Below, one piece after another: positions 7,011 to 15,435 of a DNA stretch of 42,909 nt. The stretch's first letter is position 1. The number at the start of each line of letters is the position of its first letter. This stretch comes from an uncultured Lewinella sp. (GTDB lineage Bacteria; Bacteroidota; Bacteroidia; Chitinophagales; Saprospiraceae), in the NCBI GenBank assembly GCA_913057725.1, contig CAJXOS010000043.1, positions 1 through 42,909 of the forward strand, read 5' to 3'. The position numbers and the translations under genes are program-made. The notes under the pieces are model-generated. The model had not been told where the DNA came from. It saw only the letters and a program-made list of their open reading frames with translations, and did no database searches.

Positions 7011-8351
7011 CTACCTAAACAACTGCTCCACCTTCGAAATGCCTTCTGGCAAGGTGAATACAATAACCTTGTCTTCTACTTGTAACTGGAAATCGCCACT
7101 AGGAATGTGGCTTTCGTCTCCACGGATTACACCACCGATCAAGGCTGTATCCGGGAAGGGAAGTTCGCGGAGCGGCTTACGGGTAAGCTGATTGTTCTTC
7201 TGCACTACGAATTCGATCACCTCCGCATCTACTCCATGCAAACTGGTAATAGCCTCCACCTTACCCTTGCGGACAAAGCGGAAGATATTATTGGCAGCGA
7301 TCAGTTTCTTATTGATGAGTGTATCCACTCCGATATTCTGAGAGATGTGTACGTACTCCTTGTTTTCCACCTGGGCAATGGTCTTGTACACACCATGGTT
7401 TTTCGCCGTAAGGCTGGCAATGATATTAGTCTCTGAATTATCAGTCAGAGCAATGAAGGCATCCATGTTGTCTAGGCCCTCCTCTACCAAAAGATCGAAA
7501 TTGCTGAAGTCACCATTGATGACTAGGGTATTTGGAAGCTCTTCGGAGAAGGCCTTACAACATTCACGATCCTTGGCCACCAAGGTTACATTGTAGTCGT
7601 TCTCCAGTAATTTGGCGGTAGCCCTGCTGAGCTCTGTCCCTCCAAGAATCATAATGTTCTTCACACGTATCTGCCTGCGGTCTACAATGCGACGCAAATC
7701 CTCAATGCGGTTCTTTTTAGTGATGAAGTACACGTGGTCATTGGAGCGCAAGAAGGTCTCTCCTCTAGGTATCACCGTACGGTGCCCCCGCAAAACAGCG
7801 ATTGGCCTTAGGTCTACCTCATCAGTAAACTCTTTGATATCGCGCAGCGCCATATCGGTCAGCGGGGAGGATTCATCTAAGGTAATCCCGACCAGGCTCA
7901 TCTGACCATCCTCAAACTCAAATATATCGGTGAAATAGGCTTGCTTCACCAGGCGGCGAATCTCCTCGGCCGCTAGAAATATTGGAGAAATCAGGTTGTC
8001 TACACCCAGTTCTGCAAAGGTGGCGCGCTGAGAATCGAACAGATACTCCTGGTTATTCACCCGAGCAATCGTCTTCTTTGCCCCAAGTTTCTTAGCCAGG
8101 ATGGCCGCAATCAGGTTGGTCTTTTCAGAGGTTGTTACCGCCAAAACCATCTTTGCCCGATTGGCCTCTGCCTTCTCCAGAATATCCATCGAACCACAAT
8201 CTCCCTTGATCGTCAATACGTCCAAATGGCTGGCAGCATAATCCAATACCTCCTGGTCCAAATCGATCAGGGTAATGTCCTGATTCTCGTAAGCCAACAT
8301 CTCAGCCAAGTGGAAGCCTACATCACCAGCCCCCGCAATTATGATTTTCAT
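7011..8351 (-). CDS. trkA: Trk potassium uptake system regulatory protein TrkA
   Basis: The product has 446 residues, the usual length for TrkA. It has two tandem RCK units. RCK_N 1 begins with the Rossmann signature IIIAGAGDVGFHLAE (residues 3-17), followed by RCK_C 1 near 140-225. RCK_N 2 begins MILGGTELSRATAKLL (about 235), followed by RCK_C 2 to the end. The protein binds NAD(H)/ATP on the cytoplasmic face of the TrkH/TrkG K+ channel and gates it. The partner channel gene is not in the window, so trkA is separate here. The upstream promoter lies only four bases from the ATG, implying a leaderless mRNA. Confidence 0.95.
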   Translation of the reverse strand: MKIIIAGAGDVGFHLAEMLAYENQDITLIDLDQEVLDYAASHLDVLTIKGDCGSMDILEKAEANRAKMVLAVTTSEKTNLIAAILAKKLGAKKTIARVNNQEYLFDSQRATFAELGVDNLISPIFLAAEEIRRLVKQAYFTDIFEFEDGQMSLVGITLDESSPLTDMALRDIKEFTDEVDLRPIAVLRGHRTVIPRGETFLRSNDHVYFITKKNRIEDLRRIVDRRQIRVKNIMILGGTELSRATAKLLENDYNVTLVAKDRECCKAFSEELPNTLVINGDFSNFDLLVEEGLDNMDAFIALTDNSETNIIASLTAKNHGVYKTIAQVENKEYVHISQNIGVDTLINKKLIAANNIFRFVRKGKVEAITSLHGVDAEVIEFVVQKNNQLTRKPLRELPFPDTALIGGVIRGDESHIPSGDFQLQVEDKVIVFTLPEGISKVEQLFR

Positions 8352-8355
8352 GGCG

Positions 8356-8385
8356 CAAAAATAAAGCTAAAGCGGTGTATATCAA
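8356..8385 (-). promoter_or_regulatory. Bacteroidota-type promoter of trkA
   Basis: On the minus strand TTG (8385-8383), 19 nt and TATTTTTG (8363-8356) match the -33/-7 consensus TTG-N19-TAnnTTTG exactly. The -7 element ends 4 nt before the trkA ATG, so transcription should start within a base or two of the start codon. Confidence 0.65.
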
Positions 8386-8531
8386 CAGTTTTTTTTGAAT
8401 CTGCTCGCCACTTTTTCACTGCTTAAATCGTTACCTTTATAAATAGCAACCAGCGGTTGCTGTTCACTACTGATCAACACCTTTATTGAACGCCTATTAC
8501 TTAGTGTTTTGGCTTTTTAAACTTTCGCCCC

Positions 8532-8993
8532 ATGAATATTCTAATGGTATGCCTCGGAAACATATGCCGTAGCCCATTGGCTGAAGGCATTTTACAGGCT
8601 AAAGCAGAAGCGCTTCATCTACCGTGGAATGTAGATTCTGCTGGTACTGGCGCCTATCACGTCGGAGAACTCCCTGACCCTCGTTCTCAAGCTGTAGCCC
8701 GGAAATATGGGCTGGACATCAGTGATCAACGTGCCCGCCAATTCAAAGCTGCTGATCTGGATCATTTCGATCTGATTTTTGCCATGGATCGCAGCAATTA
8801 TCAAAACATCTTGCGCCTGGCCAAGACGGAAGAGCAACGCCAAAAGGTCAAGCTCATCTTGGAGTTCACAGGATCTGGAGAAAGCAACGTTCCGGACCCC
8901 TACTGGGATGACAACGGCTTCGAGCACGTATACCAATTGCTGGATACCGCTTGCGATCGCATTCTGGACATGGTGAGTGAAGAGGTCAGCTAG
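8532..8993 (+). CDS. Low-molecular-weight protein-tyrosine phosphatase
   Basis: The product has 153 residues, normal for this class. The active-site loop is VCLGNICRSP at residues 6-15: nucleophile C7 and phosphate-binding R13 in C-x5-R-S. The general-acid Asp is D122 in the conserved DPYWDD near the C-terminus. It hydrolyses phosphotyrosine; in bacteria such enzymes often act with tyrosine kinases of polysaccharide export, or on arginine phosphate. No kinase or polysaccharide genes are nearby, so the substrate stays open. It is transcribed divergently from trkA as a single gene. Confidence 0.93.
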   Translation: MNILMVCLGNICRSPLAEGILQAKAEALHLPWNVDSAGTGAYHVGELPDPRSQAVARKYGLDISDQRARQFKAADLDHFDLIFAMDRSNYQNILRLAKTEEQRQKVKLILEFTGSGESNVPDPYWDDNGFEHVYQLLDTACDRILDMVSEEVS

Positions 8994-9160
8994 GCACAGC
9001 TCCTATTTCGAGTACTTTTTCGCACCATTTGACTAGTACATAACAAACTTCATGCTTTCATGAAGACAATACCGCTATTGGCAAACGTTTAAGCTCCGAA
9101 CCGGCGGCAACCGTTTGGCCGCCACCCTTACCCCTACAATAGAAAACCCTACCTTTAAGA

Positions 9161-10858
9161 ATGAGCAGTCGTTCTACCTTGCTAATGCTAGTCCGTTTCT
9201 CTTGTATTATATGTTTATTGATTGGAGCCATCCCTGTGTTGGCCCAACAGTCCGATAATGCTGCTAGAATTGACAGCTTACTAGCTGCCATTGAGGAGTA
9301 CAAGACACTTGACGAACATAAGGTTGACATGCTCAACCAAGTGGGATATGAGTATTGGATCATCGCCCCTGCTAAGTCTGAAACCTACGCTCAACAAGCC
9401 CTGGAGATTGCCAAAATCCTACCTTATGACAAAGGGCTTGCCTATGCTTATCGTGTTATTGGCGTAGCGCACTGGGTACGTGGAAATCCCGAACTCGCCT
9501 TTCGATACTTGCTTGATGCAGAACGGACCTACCGGAAAATTGGCGACTCACTGGGTTTGGCTAATTGTAGTCTAAATCTCGGCATGGTGTATGCTGACCA
9601 ATACAATACAACAGCAGCAATTGGCAAGTACGACCAAGCATTAAATCTCTTCACACAGCTCAATAAAAGCTCTCGGATTGCTACCACCTACACCAAAATG
9701 GGCGAGCTGTCTATTCAAGAGGCAAACTACGATCAAGCCTATAAGTACCTGACAGACGCCCTTGAACTACATCGAGCTAATGACTTCCTGTATGGAATAG
9801 CGGAGGCCAATAGTAAGTTGGGCAAACTCTTCATTGCACGCGAAGATTACCCCAGTGCCATTTCCTACCTGCTCCTGGCTATTGAGGCTGGTCGGCAACG
9901 CAACGACCGGGTTGGCACAGCAGAATCGTATCATGAGATCGCAGTCTGCTATTTTCGTCAGAATGATTTATCACAAGCCGCCTTTTATCTGCAACGTAGT
10001 AAAGAACTAGCAGAAGATTTTGCCCTCAACAAGGTCCGCCGCGATGTATATATGACGGCCAAGGACTTGGCTGTTGCTCAAGGCAACTACCGCGAAGCGG
10101 TTGGTTATTATGATCAGTATTTGGGAGTTAGAGACAGCCTCTTCAACGAAGAGAAATCCAACATCATCGCCAACATGCAAGCTCAGCGTGCTTATGAAGA
10201 CAAGGAACGGGAGCTGGAGATGGCCCAGCAGAGTTTAGGTTTATTGGTAGCAGAGCAGAAAACAGACCGACTCACACTTCTAGCCTTGATTCTAGGCTTA
10301 TTCACCATCCTGGCTTTAGCTTGGGGAATTGTACAGCGGAAAAACAAAAAACTAGCACAAAAGCAACAAGACTTAGATGATGCCCGAGACCAGACCGATG
10401 AGCTAAACACACGTATTCAAACCCAGGAAAAAGAACTTACTTCCTACACCTTGAATTTCGTGCAAAAGAATGAGTTGATTACAGAACTAAAGCAATCGAT
10501 CAACACGCTAAAAACAAAGCTTTCTGGTACACACCGAAAAGAATTGGAATCAGTCTCAAGGCAATTGGACAGTGCCATGCATGTGGATAAAGACTGGGCA
10601 GATTTTCGCAAGCACTTCGAAAGCGTGCACCCCCAGCTTATTCAGCGCCTAAACCTGGATTATCCCAGTCTCACTAAGAATGAGTTCCGCCTCATTGCGC
10701 TACTCCGACTGAACCTCAACACCAAAGAGATCAGCGCCGTATTGGGCATCTCACCTGATAGCGTAAAAACTGCTCGCTACCGTTTACGCAAGAAGTTAGG
10801 GCTACAAAACCAGGAAGAACTATTTGACTTCCTCCTCCGCTACGAAGGTAAAATGTAA
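9161..10858 (+). CDS. TPR-containing membrane regulator with LuxR-type HTH output
   Basis: The product has 565 residues. A signal peptide (1-28, VLA-QQ) is followed by about six tetratricopeptide repeats (roughly 50-330) predicted in the periplasm. One membrane helix (LTLLALILGLFTILALAWGIV, about 370-388) leads to a coiled coil (390-465). The C-terminus (about 480-560) is a LuxR/GerE-like helix-turn-helix with LTKNEFRLIALLRLNLNTKE and ISPDSVKTARYRLRKKLGL. There is no kinase or receiver domain, so it is a one-protein membrane-spanning sensor, a common Bacteroidota architecture. Target genes are unknown; the four-gene haem lipoprotein set lies immediately downstream behind a terminator. Confidence 0.85.
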   Translation: MSSRSTLLMLVRFSCIICLLIGAIPVLAQQSDNAARIDSLLAAIEEYKTLDEHKVDMLNQVGYEYWIIAPAKSETYAQQALEIAKILPYDKGLAYAYRVIGVAHWVRGNPELAFRYLLDAERTYRKIGDSLGLANCSLNLGMVYADQYNTTAAIGKYDQALNLFTQLNKSSRIATTYTKMGELSIQEANYDQAYKYLTDALELHRANDFLYGIAEANSKLGKLFIAREDYPSAISYLLLAIEAGRQRNDRVGTAESYHEIAVCYFRQNDLSQAAFYLQRSKELAEDFALNKVRRDVYMTAKDLAVAQGNYREAVGYYDQYLGVRDSLFNEEKSNIIANMQAQRAYEDKERELEMAQQSLGLLVAEQKTDRLTLLALILGLFTILALAWGIVQRKNKKLAQKQQDLDDARDQTDELNTRIQTQEKELTSYTLNFVQKNELITELKQSINTLKTKLSGTHRKELESVSRQLDSAMHVDKDWADFRKHFESVHPQLIQRLNLDYPSLTKNEFRLIALLRLNLNTKEISAVLGISPDSVKTARYRLRKKLGLQNQEELFDFLLRYEGKM

Positions 10859-10930
10859 GTCTACTGACAGTTTCCCCTTTGGCATTGTCTACCTTTTAAA
10901 AGAACGCAATCCACTCATTTTCAGATATCT

Positions 10931-10970
10931 AAAAAGAAGGTAAAAATACGCTGTCTACCTTCTTTTTCTA
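10931..10970 (+). terminator. Rho-independent terminator after the TPR/HTH regulator
   Basis: The 12-bp perfect stem AAAAAGAAGGTA / TACCTTCTTTTT (10931-10942 with 10956-10967) has a 13-nt loop and a U-rich 3' arm. It isolates the regulator from the next operon. Confidence 0.75.
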
Positions 10971-11031
10971 TTTGATCACCTCTCGTCTTGGTTGCCAAGA
11001 ACCATGTCTACACGGTGTCTACACCGAAAAA

Positions 11032-11062
11032 TTGACTCTCGCTAATTGGGCTTGCACTTTTG
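11032..11062 (+). promoter_or_regulatory. Probable promoter of the haem-lipoprotein operon
   Basis: TTG (11032-11034), 20 nt and CACTTTTG (11055-11062) give a 7/8 match to TAnnTTTG. Transcription should start near 11067, leaving about 70 nt of leader before the ATG at 11138. A small inverted repeat, CGGTG-TCTA-CACCG, sits just upstream at about 11013-11026. Confidence 0.5.
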
Positions 11063-11137
11063 TGTGGCACTCGGAAGCAATGGCATAATTTCTTCCACCA
11101 TGCACATCATTCTCCTATCAACCCCAATAGAATCATT

Positions 11138-11947
11138 ATGGAAAGATTTTGTGTGAATTCAGGTTTAGCAATTTGTACCTCTTTTCTGCTAATCCTTTTT
11201 ATAATCCCATCCTGTACCTACGATAGTCTCGAGTTTCAGCCCGACTGTACGGGGGAAATAGAACTTGAGCTCATCGAGGTACAGGCTTCCTCTTGTAACC
11301 AAAATGCGGGGAGCATCAAGGTTGCAGTCAACAACTCCACCGATCCTGATCTCAGCTTTTCAATTGACGGGGTCAATTTCCAACCCGAAGGAGAGTTCAC
11401 TGCTTTGCCTGCTGGTACCTATACGATTACCGCTACTAGTAATGGTTGTGAAGAAACCCTGGATGTACAAGTAGAAAATGCGGCGGGACTGAATGCCAGT
11501 ATTGCAGGAGTAGTACCTGCTGACTGCGGTGGTACCAATGGCAGTATTGAAATCGCAGTAGAGAACGCCAACGGAGCAGTTGAATACAAGCTCGACAATG
11601 GCACCCCACAGAGTAGCAACGTCTTTAACGGGCTTGCACCGGGCACCTATACCCTGAGCATAAGTGATGATGCAGGCTGTGAAGTAAGCTTGGAAGCAAC
11701 GATCAACTCAAAAGTAGAGTTCGCCAATATTGAGTTGATCATCAACTCTTCTTGTGCCATTAGCGGTTGCCATGCCGGCAACGTATCTCCAGACTTTCGT
11801 GTGAAGGACAACATTTTGAACAACGCCAATCGGATCAAGGCGCGGACCTCAGCCAGGAGTATGCCACCTAGCAGTAGTTCCGTAAGCCTCACCACGGAAG
11901 AAATTGAATCAATCAGCTGCTGGGTCAATGATGGCGCCCAAGGCTAA
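11138..11947 (+). CDS. Lipoprotein with SprB-like repeats and a C-terminal CX4CH haem-binding domain
   Basis: The product has 269 residues from the ATG at 11138. A longer TTG frame from 11060 was rejected because the ATG start gives a clean lipoprotein signal with lipobox IIPSC. Two SprB-like beta modules follow (CNQNAGSIKVAV..LPAGTYTITATSNGC and DCGGTNGSIEIAV..LAPGTYTLSISDDAGC). The C-terminal ~70 residues contain CAISGCHAGN, a CX4CH haem-c motif, then ARTSARSMPP with a candidate Met ligand and CWVNDGAQG. This resembles the cytochrome-c-like domains appended to many Bacteroidota surface proteins. It is first in a four-gene run. An electron-transfer role is inference. Confidence 0.75.
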   Translation: MERFCVNSGLAICTSFLLILFIIPSCTYDSLEFQPDCTGEIELELIEVQASSCNQNAGSIKVAVNNSTDPDLSFSIDGVNFQPEGEFTALPAGTYTITATSNGCEETLDVQVENAAGLNASIAGVVPADCGGTNGSIEIAVENANGAVEYKLDNGTPQSSNVFNGLAPGTYTLSISDDAGCEVSLEATINSKVEFANIELIINSSCAISGCHAGNVSPDFRVKDNILNNANRIKARTSARSMPPSSSSVSLTTEEIESISCWVNDGAQG

Positions 11948-11958
11948 AAACCACAAAC

Positions 11959-12378
11959 ATGAACAAGAGAAAGATTATCCTCCTCGGAGCACTGGCTGTA
12001 GCGGTAATTGGAGCCATTACAGCTTACAGTTTTCTAACCCCAAAAGGTGAAATCGATGTCGCTCAGTCCGACGCCACCCATGAGGTAACCGCTAGCGCTT
12101 TGTACGCAGCTTTCGATGAAGATGAAGCTACCGCTAACAATGAATATGCGGGTGCCGTAATTACCATCAAGGGTGTTCTGCAAGCAGTAGATGAGAACGA
12201 GTCCAACCAGATTCAATTAAGCTTGGCAGCAGAGAGCGACTTTGGCTCAGTTCTTTGCACCCTCCGTGATGCTCCTGCCAACTTAACCAATTTGGAAATT
12301 GGTACTCCTGTCACCGTCAAGGGGGTGTGTACAGGCTACCTTTTTGATGTGGTCATTGATCATGCCATCCTACTGTAA
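11959..12378 (+). CDS. OB-fold (tRNA_anti-like) periplasmic or membrane-anchored protein
   Basis: The product has 139 residues. An N-terminal membrane segment (6-26, ILLGALAVAVIGAITAYSFL) acts as an anchor or uncleaved signal. The rest matches the OB-fold seen in Bacteroidota tRNA_anti-like proteins: ALYAAFDEDEATANNEY, VITIKGVLQ, a Cys-containing central strand (SVLCTL) and GTPVTVKGVCTGYLFDVVIDHA at the end. It has no catalytic motif; a binding or structural role is likely. It begins 11 nt after the haem lipoprotein gene, so the two are cotranscribed. Confidence 0.75.
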   Translation: MNKRKIILLGALAVAVIGAITAYSFLTPKGEIDVAQSDATHEVTASALYAAFDEDEATANNEYAGAVITIKGVLQAVDENESNQIQLSLAAESDFGSVLCTLRDAPANLTNLEIGTPVTVKGVCTGYLFDVVIDHAILL

Positions 12379-12425
12379 GCACAACACATTCATTCCATCC
12401 CACTTAGATTTTAAACCTCGTCATT

Positions 12426-12977
12426 ATGTATAAATACCTTTTGCTACCTCTCGTAGCTATAATTTCGTTTTGCTCACTTTCTGCTCAAGAGACCCTAATC
12501 ACGAGAACGAGCTCAACAAAGTTCTATTCTCACGCTCCGATGGAAGACATTGAAGCCATTAACAACCGTACTACCGCAGCCCTTAACCTAGAAAAAGGCG
12601 AAATCGTAGTAAAGATGCTCATCAAGCATTTTGAGTTTGAAAACGCCTTAATGCAAGAGCACTTCAATGAAAACTACATGGAGTCTGAGAAGTACCCTTC
12701 CGCCATCTTTCAAGGGACTTTCACTTCCAAAAACCCAATTGACTTAAATGTAGATGGCGATTATGACCTAACGGTGGAAGGCACTCTTACGATTCACGGC
12801 GTTAAGCAGCCGCTTACTGCCGAGGCGGTTATCACTGTAGCCGATCGACAAGTTTCGGCCAAGACTGCCTTTATCGCTCGTCCCAAGGATTTTGACATTG
12901 AGATCCCTACGGTTGTGGTTCGCAATATTGCCGAAGAAATTGAGGTTACCACCGAGCTCGACTTCAGCACCAATTAA
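12426..12977 (+). CDS. YceI-family periplasmic protein
   Basis: The product has 183 residues. The signal peptide is 1-20 (CSLSA-QE). The mature protein has the YceI order: TKFYSHAP, VVKMLIKHFEFENALMQEHF, NYMESEKYPSAIFQG, a TVEGTLTIHGVKQPL strand and FDIEIP near the end. YceI proteins are lipocalin-like barrels that bind isoprenoid chains such as quinone precursors; the ligand here is not known. It lies in the run between the OB-fold and the beta-barrel genes, 47 nt after the former. Confidence 0.88.
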   Translation: MYKYLLLPLVAIISFCSLSAQETLITRTSSTKFYSHAPMEDIEAINNRTTAALNLEKGEIVVKMLIKHFEFENALMQEHFNENYMESEKYPSAIFQGTFTSKNPIDLNVDGDYDLTVEGTLTIHGVKQPLTAEAVITVADRQVSAKTAFIARPKDFDIEIPTVVVRNIAEEIEVTTELDFSTN

Positions 12978-12998
12978 TTCATTTTGAAAACACAACAG

Positions 12999-13865
12999 AT
13001 GAAACCTATCGTAATTTTGGTGCTTTTCCTGACGAGCCTACCCTTTACAAACTTTGCCCAGGATGACCTTTTGTCGCTCCTAGAAGAAGGAGAAGAAACA
13101 GAAGCGGAATTTGCGTTAGCCACCTTCAAAGGAAGCCGCCTCATTAATGGCCATACCGTGATGACGCGTCGTGGAGGAACATTAGAATTCTTGATCGCTC
13201 ACCGCTTTGGGCGAATCAATTCCGGTGCCTACGAGCTATTCGGCCTTGATAACGCCAATGTGCGTTTTGGTGTTGACTATGGGCTATCTGATAATGTCAC
13301 TGTGGGCTTGGGTAGAAATTCTTTCGAAAAGACCTATGATGCCTTCGCTAAAGTAGCCTTACTGCGACAGCAAACTGGCAAACAGGACATCCCTGTATCT
13401 GTCACCGGTTTCTTCAGTGTTGCCGCGAAAACGCTACGAAGCACCAGCCCGGAAGTAGAACTATCTTTTAGTGACCGCCTGAGCTACACCTATCAGGTAT
13501 TAGTTGCCCGAAAATTCAACGATGCCCTCTCCCTCCAACTGATGCCTACCTATATCCACTACAATTTGGTGGAGCGTCCAGAGCAAGACAACGACTTGCT
13601 TTCTGTAGGTATCGGAGGGCGGATGAAGGTCTCGAAACGCATGTCCATAAACATGGAGTATTATGCTCGTTTTGGTGATCAAGAACAGGATGATTTGCAT
13701 GATGCCCTGGCTATTGGTATTGATTTAGAAACAGGAGGCCACGTCTTCCAATTTCAATTCACTAACAGTCGGGCGATGATTGAGAAGGGCTTTATTCGTG
13801 AAACGACCGGTGACTTTTTCAGCGGAGATATTCATCTCGGCTTTAACATCACCCGAACTTTCTGA
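12999..13865 (+). CDS. DUF5777-type beta-barrel outer-membrane protein
   Basis: The product has 288 residues from ATG 12999; an upstream in-frame TTG at 12984 would add five residues but spoil the signal peptide. The signal peptide is 1-20 (FTNFA-QD). After an acidic spacer (LLSLLEEGEETEAEF) come FKGSRLINGHTV and FLIAHRFGRINSG, characteristic of the Bacteroidota DUF5777 barrel family. A long set of alternating strands ends in HLGFNITRTF with terminal Phe. Function is unknown in the family. It is the last gene of the run, followed by a strong terminator. Co-occurrence with a haem protein and YceI suggests an envelope redox or uptake role. Confidence 0.75.
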   Translation: MKPIVILVLFLTSLPFTNFAQDDLLSLLEEGEETEAEFALATFKGSRLINGHTVMTRRGGTLEFLIAHRFGRINSGAYELFGLDNANVRFGVDYGLSDNVTVGLGRNSFEKTYDAFAKVALLRQQTGKQDIPVSVTGFFSVAAKTLRSTSPEVELSFSDRLSYTYQVLVARKFNDALSLQLMPTYIHYNLVERPEQDNDLLSVGIGGRMKVSKRMSINMEYYARFGDQEQDDLHDALAIGIDLETGGHVFQFQFTNSRAMIEKGFIRETTGDFFSGDIHLGFNITRTF

Positions 13866-13931
13866 TCCCCATGAACTAGAATAACGGAGTTCAAAGCGTA
13901 GACATTTTAAACGCATCTTATAAGGAGTAGT

Positions 13932-13966
13932 GCACCATTCTTCCAGGAGAATGGTGCTTTTTTTAT
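13932..13966 (+). terminator. Rho-independent terminator of the four-gene operon
   Basis: A perfect 10-bp stem, GCACCATTCT / AGAATGGTGC (13932-13941 with 13948-13957), has a 6-nt loop and is followed by eight T's. Confidence 0.92.
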
Positions 13967-14085
13967 TTCACATCACAGCTCGGTTAAGCGACTGACCTTC
14001 CGCACTATCATTCTGTCCAGGAGGAGAAAAAAGGTCGGTTAATCCAGTTACCTTTAGCGCGAATTGTCAATTAAGTGAGAAAACA

Positions 14086-15264
14086 ATGCGTCAGTTTATA
14101 CTTCTAGTTCTTTTGTCCTTCACCTTAGGGCAAACTACTCCTATCCTTGCCCAAGAGGCACCAGATGTTTACCCTTATGCTTACCAAGATGCTTGGGGTG
14201 TCGTAGATGAAAACAGAGCAGTAGTACTAGCTCCGTCTCTAGATTCTATTGGTTTCTTTATTGGGCTCAGCGAAGATGCTACCAACACTAAACTAGCCGT
14301 TGCTCGACAAGGCAATTCCATGGGTATCTTGAACCAAGGTGGCCAATGGATGCTAAAACCGAAATATGAGGAGGTCGGGGATTGGGACTACTATGCCCGT
14401 GATGTTCGCTGGATTAAGAATAAAGGCAAGTTTGGTCTGATGAGTTTCAGTGGAAAGAAAGGGAAATGGCTCATTAAGCCTCGATTCACCGCTGTCGATG
14501 AATTTCATGGCCGTAAGCTAGCCTTAGCTATTGTCTCTATTGATGGCCAATATGGTGTGGTAAATAACCGTGGAGACATTGTAGCAAAATGCGAGTACGA
14601 CGCAGTAAAGATGTTGGATGACTACTCTGATTACCCGGACGTCAAACTCACCAAAAATGGGGAAGACCAATACTTAGATGCATTTGGCGCAATCCAACCC
14701 ACCGAAGAAATGCGAGAGAAGGAAGAACGCGAAGACATGTGGGATGATGATGTAGTGTTTGAAGATAATTCCATTGAAGAAGAAGCAAGTCAACACCGCA
14801 CTAGAACGGAATACACTCAGCAGGGTCAACAAAAGGTTATTCTAGAGCAGTCTTCACGCCGCAGCCCCTGGAAAACGATTGAAGAACGTACCGTACCAGC
14901 TGGCTACAGTATTGCCGAAATTAAGGTTCAGGAACGCTACATGCCTTTGCGACTTAATGCCATAGTACTCGTGAAGGGCGGTCAGATTTCTTTTCTCGGC
15001 GGAGAAGGCATTCTAAATGACGGCGCCACTTACGATCGTCTAAGCTGGGAGCGGTCGGCTCGATATGATGAACTTGGTCTGGTTTATCGCGCAGACCGCC
15101 TAGGTGTCGTCAATCGGGATGGAAGAGAAATGGTTCCTCCTGCATTTAGCGAAATAGAAGAGTACGGGACTTTATTCCGCCTGGTTCATCCAGATGGTTA
15201 TCGGGGCTTTGCCAACTCACAGGGAAAAGTATTCTTACCGATGGATGTCAATCTGGGTCAATAA
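14086..15264 (+). CDS. WG-repeat-containing exported protein
   Basis: The product has 392 residues. The signal peptide is 1-22 (ILA-QE). The protein contains repeated short modules of the WG type: DAWGVVDENRAVVL, NSMGILNQGGQWMLKP, GKFGLMSFSGKKGKWLIKP, GQYGVVNNRGDIVA, DRLGVVNRDGREMV and a degenerate final unit. A central acidic, charged insert (about 210-265, EEREDMWDDDVVFEDNS) interrupts the array. WG repeats form beta-rich binding modules, and no enzymatic activity is expected. It stands alone between two terminated units. The partner is unknown. Confidence 0.85.
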   Translation: MRQFILLVLLSFTLGQTTPILAQEAPDVYPYAYQDAWGVVDENRAVVLAPSLDSIGFFIGLSEDATNTKLAVARQGNSMGILNQGGQWMLKPKYEEVGDWDYYARDVRWIKNKGKFGLMSFSGKKGKWLIKPRFTAVDEFHGRKLALAIVSIDGQYGVVNNRGDIVAKCEYDAVKMLDDYSDYPDVKLTKNGEDQYLDAFGAIQPTEEMREKEEREDMWDDDVVFEDNSIEEEASQHRTRTEYTQQGQQKVILEQSSRRSPWKTIEERTVPAGYSIAEIKVQERYMPLRLNAIVLVKGGQISFLGGEGILNDGATYDRLSWERSARYDELGLVYRADRLGVVNRDGREMVPPAFSEIEEYGTLFRLVHPDGYRGFANSQGKVFLPMDVNLGQ

Positions 15265-15435
15265 GCTCAATCGGCCTTCCTTTTTCTTGATTTTCCTGTT
15301 TTTTCACTGCAAAATAGCGGCAGTCTGCCTAAGCTCAGACCAAATGATTTTTCCTACTTAGTGTCTAAATCACACATTAATTTATACCTTAGCCAGCTCA
15401 CGAAATTATTGATGGCAACTTAACACTAAGAAGGC

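Noticed and set aside
9103..9123. GGCGGC/GCCGCC hairpin upstream of the TPR regulator
   Set aside because: No T-run follows, and it lies within a short GC-rich spot; not convincing as a terminator or riboswitch.
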